A stretch of 64,000 nt of DNA from Hansfordia pulvinata (Eukaryota > Ascomycota > Sordariomycetes > Xylariales): positions 1,116,001 through 1,180,000 of the forward strand of contig BJKQ01000008.1 in assembly GCA_006538405.1 (NCBI GenBank). Reading direction: 5' to 3'. Numbering within the stretch: position 1 is the first letter of the stretch; each line of letters opens with the position of its first letter. This document shows, piece by piece, positions 12,597 through 23,600 of this stretch. Below the pieces are notes generated by a model. The model was not told the origin of the DNA and did no database searches. It saw nothing but the letters and a program-made list of their open reading frames with translations. The translations under genes and the position numbers were made by a program.

Positions 12597-13868
12597 CTAA
12601 GCCTTGACGGCAGCAGCAGCCACCTTGCGGAAACACAGGGTGCTGATAGTCTGGCCCTGGACGCCGCCGAAGCTGAAGCTGGGGTACCTGACGCGGCCGA
12701 CCTGCTCAAAGGCCCAGTCGTTGCCGTCGCCGTCCCTGTCTGTGTGCTGTTTCGGAGGGTTCTGCGGCTGCCCGCCGTCGTTCACTGCGGCGAACCACTG
12801 CTTCAGCTCGTCCTCGGTCCAGTTGCAGCTGGTGATGAGGAAGACTCCCCCGGGCGCACGAGGGGCAGGACGGCGGCGCGGTAGCGCGCGGCGCCGTCGT
12901 CGTCCTTGGCGGACAGCGACACGGCGTCGAACGTCCCCTTGTCCAGCACGACGTCCCAGCCCCGCCGCCGCCGCCCCCCCTGCTCCTGGGCCGCGCCGCT
13001 CGGTGGGTTGCTGGTGGCGGGTAGGAGGAGCAGGCGAGAGGGCGGGTCGCGGAGGATGTCGTGCGTGACGAAGCGGACGTCGAACTCGGCCTCCCCCTCC
13101 CCCTCCCCGTCCTCGCCGGCGCCGGCGCCGCCGCCCACCACACCCTGCGCTGCTTCCGGCTCTTCCGCCCATCCCCGCGGCGCGTCGCCATCGGCGCCGG
13201 CGGCAGGCCGCGCGACTCGCCCGCCGCTGCCCCGGCGACCGCGCAGCCGCCGCGCAAACTCGACGCTGCGCTCGCTATAGTCGACGCCCAGCATGTGGGG
13301 GCCGGGGCCGCTCGCCTTCCCGCCCGCGCCCGCGCCCGCGTCCCCGTTGTCGTCGTCGTCGTCGTCGTCGGCGGCGGCGGCGGACGACGACGACGACGCC
13401 CACCCGCCATCGCGCAGGCTGAAGAGTAGCGACCCGTTGCCGGTGCCGAGGTCGAGGAAGGTGGTCTCGCTCTTGAGGCGGCGCATCTTCAGCTCGTCAT
13501 CCTCGGGGTCGTCCTGGCGGTCCCTGTTCTCGCTGCTGCTCGGGTGGTGGCTGTCGTCCGCTGGCGGCGACGGCGGCGGCGGCAGGAGCAGGGACAGCAG
13601 CTCCTCCTCGAGGTAGTCGATCATGCGGGCTTCGGCGTCCGAGTCGTCGAACCAGGCGGTGCCCGTGTCGGTCGGGTCGTGCGCGTGGTTGTCTATCTCG
13701 CGCGCATAGAGGGCGTCCCAGCTGGTGGCCGGCAAAAATGTGTGTCAGTGCGGTTGAGCAAAAGACTGGGAGGGGGGATTGGGAAAGCGCAAACTATTCT
13801 TTGGTTCCCAGCTCTGAAGGGTCGAGGCGCGCGGGCTGTCCCGTGCCGCCGCTGGTTTCTTGGGCCAT
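12597..13868 (-). CDS. efm4: eEF1A lysine N-methyltransferase, Efm4 family; one frameshift
   Basis: Seven-beta-strand SAM-dependent methyltransferase. The family methylates a lysine of elongation factor eEF1A. Exon 1 is 13868-13795 (MAQETSGGTGQPARLDPSELGTKE plus TA), followed by a 73-nt intron (donor GTTTGC, acceptor CCAG), then exon 2 13721-12597; the join reads KEYWDALYAREI. Family marks are the motif I stretch LDLGTGNGSLLF near residue 115, LGVDYSERSVEFA, DVVLDKGTFDAVSL and the downstream SCNWTEDEL. One G appears missing in a five-G run on the coding strand (plus-strand C run 12847-12851), between VLPLVRPG and GVFLITSCNW. Restoring it gives 400 codons (399 aa). The protein is longer than yeast Efm4 because of Asp-, Pro- and Gly-rich inserts, including an Asp7 run coded by GAC/GAT repeats, in a very GC-rich context. 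Confidence 0.88.
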
Positions 13869-16356
13869 GATGCCCGGGAGGGTTTCAGGTTCGGGCCGGG
13901 CGGGCTTCGAATTGGTCCTCGTTGAGAGAGGCGGAGAAGGCAGGCAGCGTCGTAGCTTCGCGGCAAGAGCGAGGGTTCGGGTCACTGCGGTGCGCTCACG
14001 AGCGCTTCTTGCTGGTGGCGCCAAGGGGGGCAGTGGAAGATCCGGGAAGCTGGAGGGGTGCTGTGTCTTGCCCAGCGCGTAGTCGCGAAAAGGGGAGAGA
14101 ATTAGGCGTAGGGTGGGGTTTGGGATGGTCGTTGAGAGCTGGCGACGGCTGGAGAAGGAGGGGTTTGAGGTAGGGCCAAAAAAAAAAAGAGTTGAGGCTA
14201 CTGTGTAAGCGACAGCGAGGCAAGGCAACAACGCGGGCCTTTCTGCAGAAGAGGCAGGCGCAACGCACCAGGCCGGGACGGGACTTGTTCTTGTGATGAC
14301 ATCCATTCGAGGATATTCGATACCTGCTACACCGACACATGGACATTCCGACCGCGTTCAGGAAACGTACGCGTGCATTAGGTTGCGATGCCCTCTCCCC
14401 GTGCCCCGCGCGCTTCGGCGCGCACGCGGAGGTCAACGTAGGTAAGTACATACAGGGGGTACGGAGCTCTCCAGCCCTCTCTACGTGTCCTACGCCTAAT
14501 GTGATAGCGAGGATCAGGACAAAGAGCGCTTCATGTCCCGGCGCTGGGCCTGCATGCTTGCGATGCACTGATGTTGCTGAATCCCATCATCGCCGGCTGC
14601 CCAAGGCACGCATCATTGGATGGGTACGCGGGCGCGATGGAGGGGCAGATGGGCTTTGCTGATTGCGAATATGATTACTACTGCATGTAGATTAGGTACT
14701 CGCATTGGATCCCATCTGCCCACGGCGGGCAACCGAAAGTATCTTTCTCTAGGTAGCCAGGTAACCAGTTATCTATCGTTGGCAGAAACCCCGCGCGTCT
14801 CGTCGACCACTCCCCTCATTAGCTACGAGGTACTTCAAGTGGTCAAGCAACATTGAGTACCTCCTACCTGTACTCGTACCTTCCATCGTGCTAAAGGCGG
14901 CGTCCGGGACGACAGCCACGGGAAGGGCAGGCGGTCTCCATCTCGGCCTGCGCCTCTTTCCCCCCTCCTTCTCCTCTCACCCCTCTCTCTGCTACAGTAC
15001 GTGAGTACGCGTAGGTAAGTATCTACCTGATGTATCGCAAAGTACGTGACAGCTACCTACCTTACAGAGGTACCCGTAGCCATCTTGTTCCAATCTTGTC
15101 GTGCCCCTCTCCCCTCTTCCGGTCCCAGCCTACTCGTACGAGCACTACCGTAAGAACAGCCAAGGGCCCAGGAATCAGTTGCGGCCTACGCGTAATAACC
15201 CACCATACTATGTACTCGTAGTGCCCCGCTGGAGGAGCCCCCCTCTCCCTAAAGGGTCCTTCCACCCTTTCCGCCTGCGCCTCTCCTTCGACACGTACCT
15301 GTGAGCCCCTTTAGGTCACCTTCCTTTCAATAGCTCGCGTCAAGCTAGGAAATTCATCTACAAATCCCTTCCTCTCCAAGTATTGGCATGCAAGGAGAAA
15401 AGCCAGAGGGCGGGGCGGGGCGGGGCAGGCTTGCCAGGCAACCAGGGCCGGTCCGAGTACTCGTAGCTCTCGACGAGGGGCGGGGGAGCTAATTCATTCC
15501 ATGCACGGGTACTCTGCGTGCACATCACCCTCGATACACGGCTGTCTCGTGCTTTTCAGATATGAGGCCACATGGCTGAGTAAGATACACACAAGCCCAG
15601 TGGCTGGGCCGCCCTGGAACGGAGGCAACCGCTCTGCAATACTCATCATCGGCTCTCTGTACCTACCTACAGTGCCTGTAACGACAAATGGTGTGGTGGC
15701 CCCTCAGCAGTGGCACGAGGCAGACGCATGCATCCATGTCTTGTATCTCGCGCCTGTGTCGCGACTGCTCTGTCGTGCGCCGATGCCGCTTCAAAATGGC
15801 CCCCAACAGACTCCGTAAACCGACGACTAGAATGGAAGATTGTACTTATGTAAATAAGAGTAAATGATCAAGGTCCCTTATGTCCACAGGTGTCGCTCTT
15901 GTCCGCCGTGCCGGCCCCTTGTCTTGCCTCTGCGTCATCCAACGTTGGGCTGCTCCTGTCCCGTGCCTGTCTGTCTAAGCGCTGAAAATCACCTCGCTGT
16001 CGGCCTCGTCCAACTCGACTGGACAATGCGCACCCTGCCCTGGCTGGGCCAGCCCGTTCTTTGGTATCAATTGCTCCCGATCTTTGACCCAAAGACATGC
16101 CAGCCGACATCACGCTTTCTCGCCAGCTTCCTTTCTCTCTCAAGAATCACACACAATGTCTGCACCCTCGGCCTCGTCTCCGCCCTTGTCGTTCTCATCG
16201 TCGTCTTCGTTACGTCGCGCCAAATCCACCCAGAGAATAGAAGCTCGCTTCGTAGTGTATTGCTTTTGGCGTTGCGGCAGCATCAGCCAGCCGTTCCGCA
16301 ATCCCGTCTCGTCCGGTCCGGTCTAGTACAGTCCGGCGTGATAGTAATTTGGTGCC
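13869..16356. other. Intergenic region between efm4 (5') and the polyQ gene (3')
   Basis: No gene supported. It holds four exact TACTCGTA copies (14871, 15131, 15213, 15458) amid TACCTAC/GGTACC-like sequence, and an A-run at about 14178. The distal part is probable 3' UTR of the polyQ gene. Confidence 0.55.
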
Positions 16357-19300
16357 TTATCCGAGGGACCACACGGGGGCCTTGACTAGAACCTGTCGAC
16401 CCCTCACTTCCACTGCTAGGAAACCAGCAAGTCGCACCTTGGCCGCATCTTTGGAAGGGGCTGTCGATGTCGCCGCGTCAGTAAGGACCGATACCGTGCT
16501 GCCTTTGCGGCTCGAGGCCGGGGGCTGCGCCCCCCCGCCCAGTTTTGTCAACATACCACTCTTATGGTCGCGCTTGGAGGCCTTATCGCTGTCTTTGCCG
16601 CTGTCGTCGCCGTCGTCGGATTCCGGGAGAGCCGGGAGAGCAGACTTTTCCGGTTCCATGAGGTCCGCCCGGATGGGATCGCCAGGGAGGGGATACGTGA
16701 TGGCCACGTCTCGGCTCTCCAGGGGTAGGTTGGACGCCAGTCCGACGGCCAGCTCGATGATCATGGAGGCGCTGCCGTCAACGCCAGCCGGTGGCGGGTC
16801 CGAAAGGTACTGAAACAGCGTGGCGGTAAGGTTGCTGGTTGCCATCTCGGTGTACGTGGCCTTGCACTCTTCAGCCTCGGGGGAGTTAAGCATGTGCTGC
16901 AGGCCTTCCAGGGTGGCCATGCGCCAGTTGACGACCTTGGAGGTGAGGGCGTCGTGCTCCTCCTGGCTGGTGAGGGTGTAGGAAAAGCGGCGAATATTCT
17001 GCTCAATGACCTTCAGGTGGCAGCTGAGCTCGACATCGAGGCCTGGATGGAAACACTTATTGAAGATCTCCTCGACAACCCAGCGAACAATGACAGCGCG
17101 GCCGACCGCGGTCATTTCCTGTTTGCCGGTCTTCAGAGCGTCGGGACTGACGTATTTGTCAATCCAGGCGGGCAGGCTGCGCCAGTCCTTGCGGATGTTG
17201 AAGGCCAGATTATTGATGGCACCGTTGAGGCGGCTGAAGCGGGTCGAGTACTCGTTGTCGTCGAGGGCGGTGCGAGACTGGGATATGCGCTGGTTGGCGA
17301 CAGCATTCTGGAGCTGCTCAACCTGACCGCCAAGCTGCTCGATCTGCGCCTTGCCATCGAAGTAAAGCCTCTTGACATTTTTGTATTTTGTCACTAGAAC
17401 GCCAATTTGTTCCGTCAGCAACATTGTCCAGGATATGTTGTAGGTTGGGGGTTTGGGGGCTCAATGGTAAGACCCGGCGGGGTGGTGCTAGGACGAGAGC
17501 GGGGCTCTGTCGTGTCATGGGATGAGACAACGTCACACACGCAGATGCATCGGCAGCAGAGACGGCGACGACGATGACGATGAAGGGCAGACGATGCGAC
17601 ATATATGGCGGGTATGACTTGGATAATTGAAATAGACACCAGTGACAGGCAAGGGGCGACGGGAAATGAATCAACTCACATAAATCTTTAAACTGCTTGT
17701 CAGGGTCCGACTCTCGATCGCCAGCGGCCGAGGGCTGCGGGCTGTTGCGGCCCTGGCTAGGCTCGGGGGGCTCGGGCCATCAAATTGGGGCGGAGGCTGC
17801 TGCTGGGACTGGGAAGGCGGCGGCTGCTGTTGTGAAGGGGGTTGTGATTGTTGCTGGCGGTCGGTGGACGAGCTGGTGCGGTAGGGCTGCTGAGCGGACT
17901 GCTGCTGCTGGGCCGACTGCTGCGAGGGCGGCGGCTGCTGGCCAGAGGGCTGTGCCGGCGCAAGGGGGTTCATGCCGGCGGCGGCCATGTGTGATTGACT
18001 GAGTCTGAAGCTGGAAGGCAGGCCGGGAGGAGTGTCGATGGAGGAGCCCCGCAGCGAGTTGTCGGTCGGCAGATGGTCGCTGGGCGGGTGTTGGTGGTGG
18101 GAGTGATGGTGTTGGTGGTGTTGTTGTGGTGGTGGTGGTGGTAGTGCGGCGGGAGCTGCTGCTGCTGGGGCTGGGATCCAGCAGGCGGCGGTGGCGGTTG
18201 CTGCTGCTGGTACAGCCCATCGTTGCTGCTGCTGGGCTGAGGCCTGCCGCTGGCGCTGCTGCTCTGGGTGGGTCCACTGCTGCCTCCCACCACTCCCACG
18301 CCTCCTCCGTGGCCTTGGGCTCCTGCCTCAGCGCCTCCAGCAGTACCTCCAGCTCCTCCAGTGCCCACTGCGCCTGCCACCGCCGCCGCCGCTGGGGGCC
18401 CTCCAGGTATAGGTAGATGTACTGGGCCCGGTGGGGCCCCCATGGTACCTGGAGCTGGATGGATGTCCCGCTCTCTGCCAGAACCCACAGTGTCCGAGTC
18501 GCCCACCCGCCTGCGCTTGGGGCTGTCTTGGAACCACCAGGGTGTGCCGAACCCGCTGAAGCTGCCGCCGCCGCCGATACTGAGCCCGACGTCGTTCCCG
18601 GTATGCCCGGTGATACGCTTCGCGGGGACACGGCCTGCAATCGGCTCTCGTGAGCCTCCCCGCGCGGCGACACCAGTGATGAATGGAAACTCGACTGGCT
18701 GATCTGCGCCGTCTGTAGCACCGGCGACTCCTGCGACAGCTGCGAGACGGCATCCTCATTGGGCGGCGGGCTTGTTGTGTTTAGATGCCCCAGGTATGGC
18801 GATGGCGCCTCACCCTGTAGATGCCCTGCCTGCTGCAGGTACTGGAATTGTGGGCTTGCCGGATCTATCACCAGCGCGTTGCCTCCTGCAGAGCTGTTGC
18901 TGACCACGCTCTGCTCCCTCTGCCGCTGTTGTTGTTGCTGCTGCTCCTCTTGCGAGCTCTGCAGCGACTGTGATTGTGACTGATGCGACACGGATCTCCG
19001 CTGCGCTTGGGCCCGCAATTGTTGAGCCACCAGACTGTCCCGGCTGTATGGAGGGGATTTGCTTTCCGACTCGCTTGGAATTTGTCGGATTGTACTTGTT
19101 TTCGGCGCCTCGCTTGTCCGCGGGCTCAATGCTGCCTCTTGGTCTGGTCGCCGGCCCGAGTAATTTTCCTCCGGGATGGCAAGATCACGCGGGACATCTG
19201 GCGTGGACCGTAAAGGCGACGTCTGCGAGAATGGTCCTTGAGGCTGCACCAGCCATTCCCCTTGATAGTCTTGCGACGCCACAAGCGAGCTTGTCCGCGG

Positions 19301-20645
19301 CGGCGGCGGATTGCTGACCCGCTTTGATGGTCGCCGCGATAGACCAGAAGACGAGTTGTCGTGTGGGCTTTGTGAGCCCGCCTCCGCGTTGCGCGACGAG
19401 CTACCCGACAGGAATGTCTTGATCAAGCGACGGGCCGACGTTTTCTTGGGCTCATGCGTTGCGTACGCAAACGACGTCACCTGCGGTCCCTGAGGCAACA
19501 CCGGCGAGGATGTATACAAAGAGTCACGCAGATCCTCGTTGGACCCGGCCGATTCGCGGTACGGCGGCAGCTGCGTTGTCTGAATAGGGGCCACCTGCGG
19601 CTGAGGTTGCCGTACCGACTGCGAGTGTGAAACCAGGGCAGCGAAGTTATCGTGTGGCTCGTACTTGGGCTGGCCTGGAAGCGGCACCTGCTGCTGATGC
19701 TGCTGCTGTGCCGATACTTGCCTGGCTGTGTAGGCCGGCGGTTGGCTCAGCGACACAGCCCCAGGACTATGCTTTGACATTGGCGAGCTGCCACCCATTG
19801 CGGCTTGCATAGGGAGATTGCTGGCAACGATGCCGTTGTTCCCGTGTGCTTGCTGCTGATCTTGGCTTGGGCCTGGTGCCTGCTCTGGCGCGAGATCGGT
19901 CTGGCCTAGGAGACTCCTGGAAACTCGGTTCTGCGCTTTCTGAAGCTTGACACTACCAGATGCCGAGGGGCGATGGCCCAGTTGTGAACCACCCGTGAGT
20001 TGTTGAGCTATTTGCCGGGTGGTGCGGCTGGCGAGGCGGGTAGTTGTTGCGACTGCGGCGTGGTTGATGAAGGTCTCGAGTCGATTTGGTACTGCTGAAA
20101 AGGTTCCGCTGACGTGTGTGTGGCAGCCGGGAGGGCGACTCTAAAGAGACGGCATGGGTCGCGATACTGGACGGTACCGAGCCTGCCACAATCGAATGCT
20201 GTGGGCCCTGGGCGTTGGGAGTCCCGGCAAGAGCGCCAGTTCCTCCAACAACGCCGACGCCAGCTGGATATCCAGCGAGGGCTACGACAGGACTGCTGTT
20301 GGTATCGAGGGGCGGCGCGCGCGCGGCGTAGTTGGCTGACTGACTAGGGGCTAACGCTTGCTCCTGCGACTGTATTGCGGCCAGCTGGGCTTGCTGGTGT
20401 TGCTGCGCTGCGGGATGGAGAGGGATTTGCTGTTGTTGCTGTTGCTGCAGGTGTTGTTGTTGCTGTTGCTGCTGTTGCTGCTGTTGCTGCTGTTGCTGCT
20501 GTTGCTGCTGTTGCTGCTGTTGCTGCTGCTGCTGCAAGAGCAAATGCTGTTGCTGGAGCTGGAGTTGGTGCTGCTGCTGTTGCTGTTCGACAAGATTGTT
20601 CTGGGAACGATTGCTCTGCCGGAAGCTGGGTCTGAAGGAGGGCAT
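16357..20645 (-). CDS. Long polyQ/Ser/Pro-rich protein with conserved C-terminal domain, function unknown; five frameshifts
   Basis: Exon 1 runs 20645-17680 and exon 2 17393-16357, with a 286-nt intron (GTGAGT donor, TTCTAG acceptor); the join reads DPDKQFKDLLTKYKNVKRL. The start chosen is MPSFRPSFRQSN at 20645; an in-frame ATG at 20741 is an alternative. Residues up to about 980 are low-complexity: a roughly 29-residue polyQ, then Ser/Pro/Gln-rich sequence with basic patches such as PKRRRV that could serve as a nuclear signal. The last 350 residues are ordered: a heptad-like stretch (KAQIEQLGGQVEQLQNAVAN), then a helical domain with SRLNGAINNLAFNIRKDW and EEIFNKCFHPGLD. I believe this domain is conserved in filamentous fungi but cannot name it. 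Five single-base losses break exon 1, near 20125, 20012, 18598, 18130 and 17775. With all five restored the exons total 1336 codons. The consistent downstream frames argue for one gene rather than several. Confidence 0.72.
20452..20535 (-). repeat. CAG/CAA trinucleotide repeat coding polyglutamine
   Basis: Mixed CTG and TTG units on the plus strand (CAG/CAA on the coding strand) give about 29 consecutive glutamines near the N-terminus of the preceding entry. CAA interruptions are frequent, which usually stabilises such tracts. Confidence 0.9.
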
Positions 20646-23600
20646 GACTTTCGAGACGTGATCGCCCGAGGGCGAGGCTTGAGGATGGTTGTTTCGAGGT
20701 GCGCCAACTGCAACTTTGCCTTGGGCGCGTTCGCTCCTCACTTGAGCAACGCTCGGAAAAGTGGCCCGGTGTTCGGGTAGGCGGGCTGAGAAAGAAGGCA
20801 GCCTGCGGCGGGCGGAGATGTCGAAGTGCCACGGGAGGCAGAAAGGCGTCAGTGTGGCCTTGGGGTGATGCGGTGCGTGCGGTGCAAAGCGATGCGCTCG
20901 CTACTGTGCTATGCTGGGCGGAGCAGCGAACAGGGTTGGCGGTTGTGCGGTGCGGTGCTGCAGTGCGCCACGCCACTGACGGGCCAAGGCCGGCCCTGTG
21001 ACTGGTCGGGGGTGGCTCTGGTGGACTTGTCGAACAGGCCTGGCCCAATCGTCGCTCAATGGCAGATCACAGACGATGGGCAAGCATCCATGGGCCCGCT
21101 CCCGCTTCGACGATGCCGTGGTCCGCAAGAGCCAGGCGGGATCACGGGAAATCGCCTTGTGCGACGGGCTGGCAGTCGATCGGTCGGCCGGTCGGTGCAG
21201 GCCAGGTCGTCGGCTGCGGCAAGGTTGCGGGTTGGTTGTCGGTCGTCGAGCAGGCGGGCGGGACAGGTTGCAGGTCGTTCTGGCGGTTATGGGGAGCGGG
21301 ACGACATGACAGAGGGCGGAGGGGGATGCCAAGGGCGACGCTGGTCGTGGGTAACAAAGAGCCAGCCAAATATGGCCCGGAGGGACGAGACAATGATGAG
21401 GTCTAACCAAGGTAACTGAAAGACTTGAGCGACGAACCCAACAGGCGCCCGGTGGGACGTCCTGGTGTCAGGTACTCGTACCTGCCTGCCTTAGGTGGTG
21501 TACGAGCAATGGATGGATGTGTCTCCTCTGGACATAAGAGTGGTATGTACGAGTACCTACGGTAAGCTTCAAAGGCGGCGCTGCTGAGCACGCGAGTCCT
21601 CGTACCTGATGTCTGTCTTGCCCACCTTTCAGGCCGCCCTCTCTTCTTATTATCATTATTATTTATTATTATGATTTTTATTATTAGTATCATTATCATG
21701 TTGTTAATCTGTGAATATACCAGGGGCATTGGTTTTGTGAGGTACGAGTACAGCAACCGAACCTAATGGGCATAGGTACGGAGTACATAAGGGAACCAGG
21801 TTCAGGTGCCCGTTTTGCGCTAATAGGTTAGGTAGAATCGGATTTGTATGGATGGCAGCCCGGGTCACGACGGGACGCGACGGAGGGTATTTTGAACATT
21901 GGATGGATGTATCTGAACGGAACTGCCCAGTATGACGACCTGCCCATCAGTGCCCAGCCAGATATCATTTATGTACATGTACAAAAGGTAGGTCAATACG
22001 TCAGGTAAAGAACTGCCTCGAGGTGACGATAGAACCGTTGACCCTTTCTCGCCCACGAGAGTGCAAGCAAGTCCCCGGGATGCGGGCATTTCAGACAAAG
22101 AGGTTTTATTAGCCTCAAGTCTACCTAGTTCGTCAGTGCTGCTGGCACATTCCCCCTCGCTCCCACTTCGTACCCGCTTCCTCCAGACTCGCAGGACCGG
22201 GTCCGTCCACCGACTCATCAGGCCTCGTGGGGCACGAGGCCAGGCAATAAGCGAAAGCGCGTGCCGCCGCCGACGCCGATCAGCGACCTCCATCTGCTGG
22301 TGCTTACGGGTGAGGGCTTCGTCCGAGTGCTTGTACCCGTACAAGGGCTGCTCCATGTACTTTCTCTCTTCCTGCGGCTCCAAAGCACCCTGGGCCGCGT
22401 CCAGGAAGTACTCGTACTCCTCGGAGCAGCAAGGGTGACCATTGATAGCCGTAATGATGGGCGGCGATCTTTGACACCGGGCAGTTCAAGCGGCCGACGC
22501 GGCGAGGGGACGGGGGCACGGGTGGAGATGACAGCATGGATGGCTACCAGGACCGGGGTGAAAGGCTGGGGGTGAAATACCTGGAGTACGCTGGTGGTCC
22601 TCGTATGGGGCATGGATGTGGGTGATGGCAGCGTTCAGGGTCCCCAGAGCCCTTTCGACTGGTTCTTGAAGGATACAGGGGCCACTTGCACTGCGAGTAC
22701 CTACTCGCTTGTGTGCAGCAGTCAGTCGGTTCAGGGTCTGCCAAGACTGTCGGATCTTGGGGGCCACGATGGCTCCCATCTTCTGCCATCTCTATGTCCC
22801 TCAGGTACTAAAGATAAGTCTCGTAGGTATGTAGGCACCGAGCAGTTGAAGTTTGAGCAAACCTGGAGCGCACCTGAGGTGGACGTCGGGCCGGGACAGC
22901 TCAGCAAACACGCTCCACTAGCATTTGGGTACGGAAGCCAGTACCTATTCGTACTGCTCGTGCCCAGAGCGAGTACCGAGAACCCAGCCCTGGAGGTACG
23001 ATTGGTGTCGGCTTGCCAACATTGGATCGGCCTCTGGGTAAGGTACCTAAGAAGGTGGTAGGTTCCTTAGGTAGGTAGACACCTACTCCGGAGACATGTA
23101 CTCGTACACGGCCCAAGTCGCCCGCTTGATGAGGGGCCGACAGCCCTCCGTCTCGGGCGGCAGCCGACCAGCCTAACGGAGTAGAGTAAGATGCTCACAA
23201 AGGGTAAGCTGCTAGGTTAGGTAGGCTGCTACCGCGCCGCCGGCAGGGGAAGGGTTGCTCGGGGGATTTGACCTGCTTCTCTGAGCTGATCAAGATTCTT
23301 GACTTGTGTCTTTTCTTCCTCGGGCGTCTGCCTTGATGAGCTTCCAATTCGGTTGAATTGCTATCACAGTGCATGGTGCCTCCTGGACAAACGCCGGCCG
23401 GGGTAGGAAGTGTTACGAGTATTTGCGTCTCGCGACGCGGTGCTTGAGGGCGAGGGTCTCGAGCTATAAATATATTGGTACCTACCTAATGTATAAGGAT
23501 ACTTGGTAGTCAGCCCAGCTACCTAGGTACCTGGGCAGGGGGGAGAGACGGGGATCTGTCCGGGTACCTCAGAGTAATGCACAACTTCAGGGTCCTCGAG

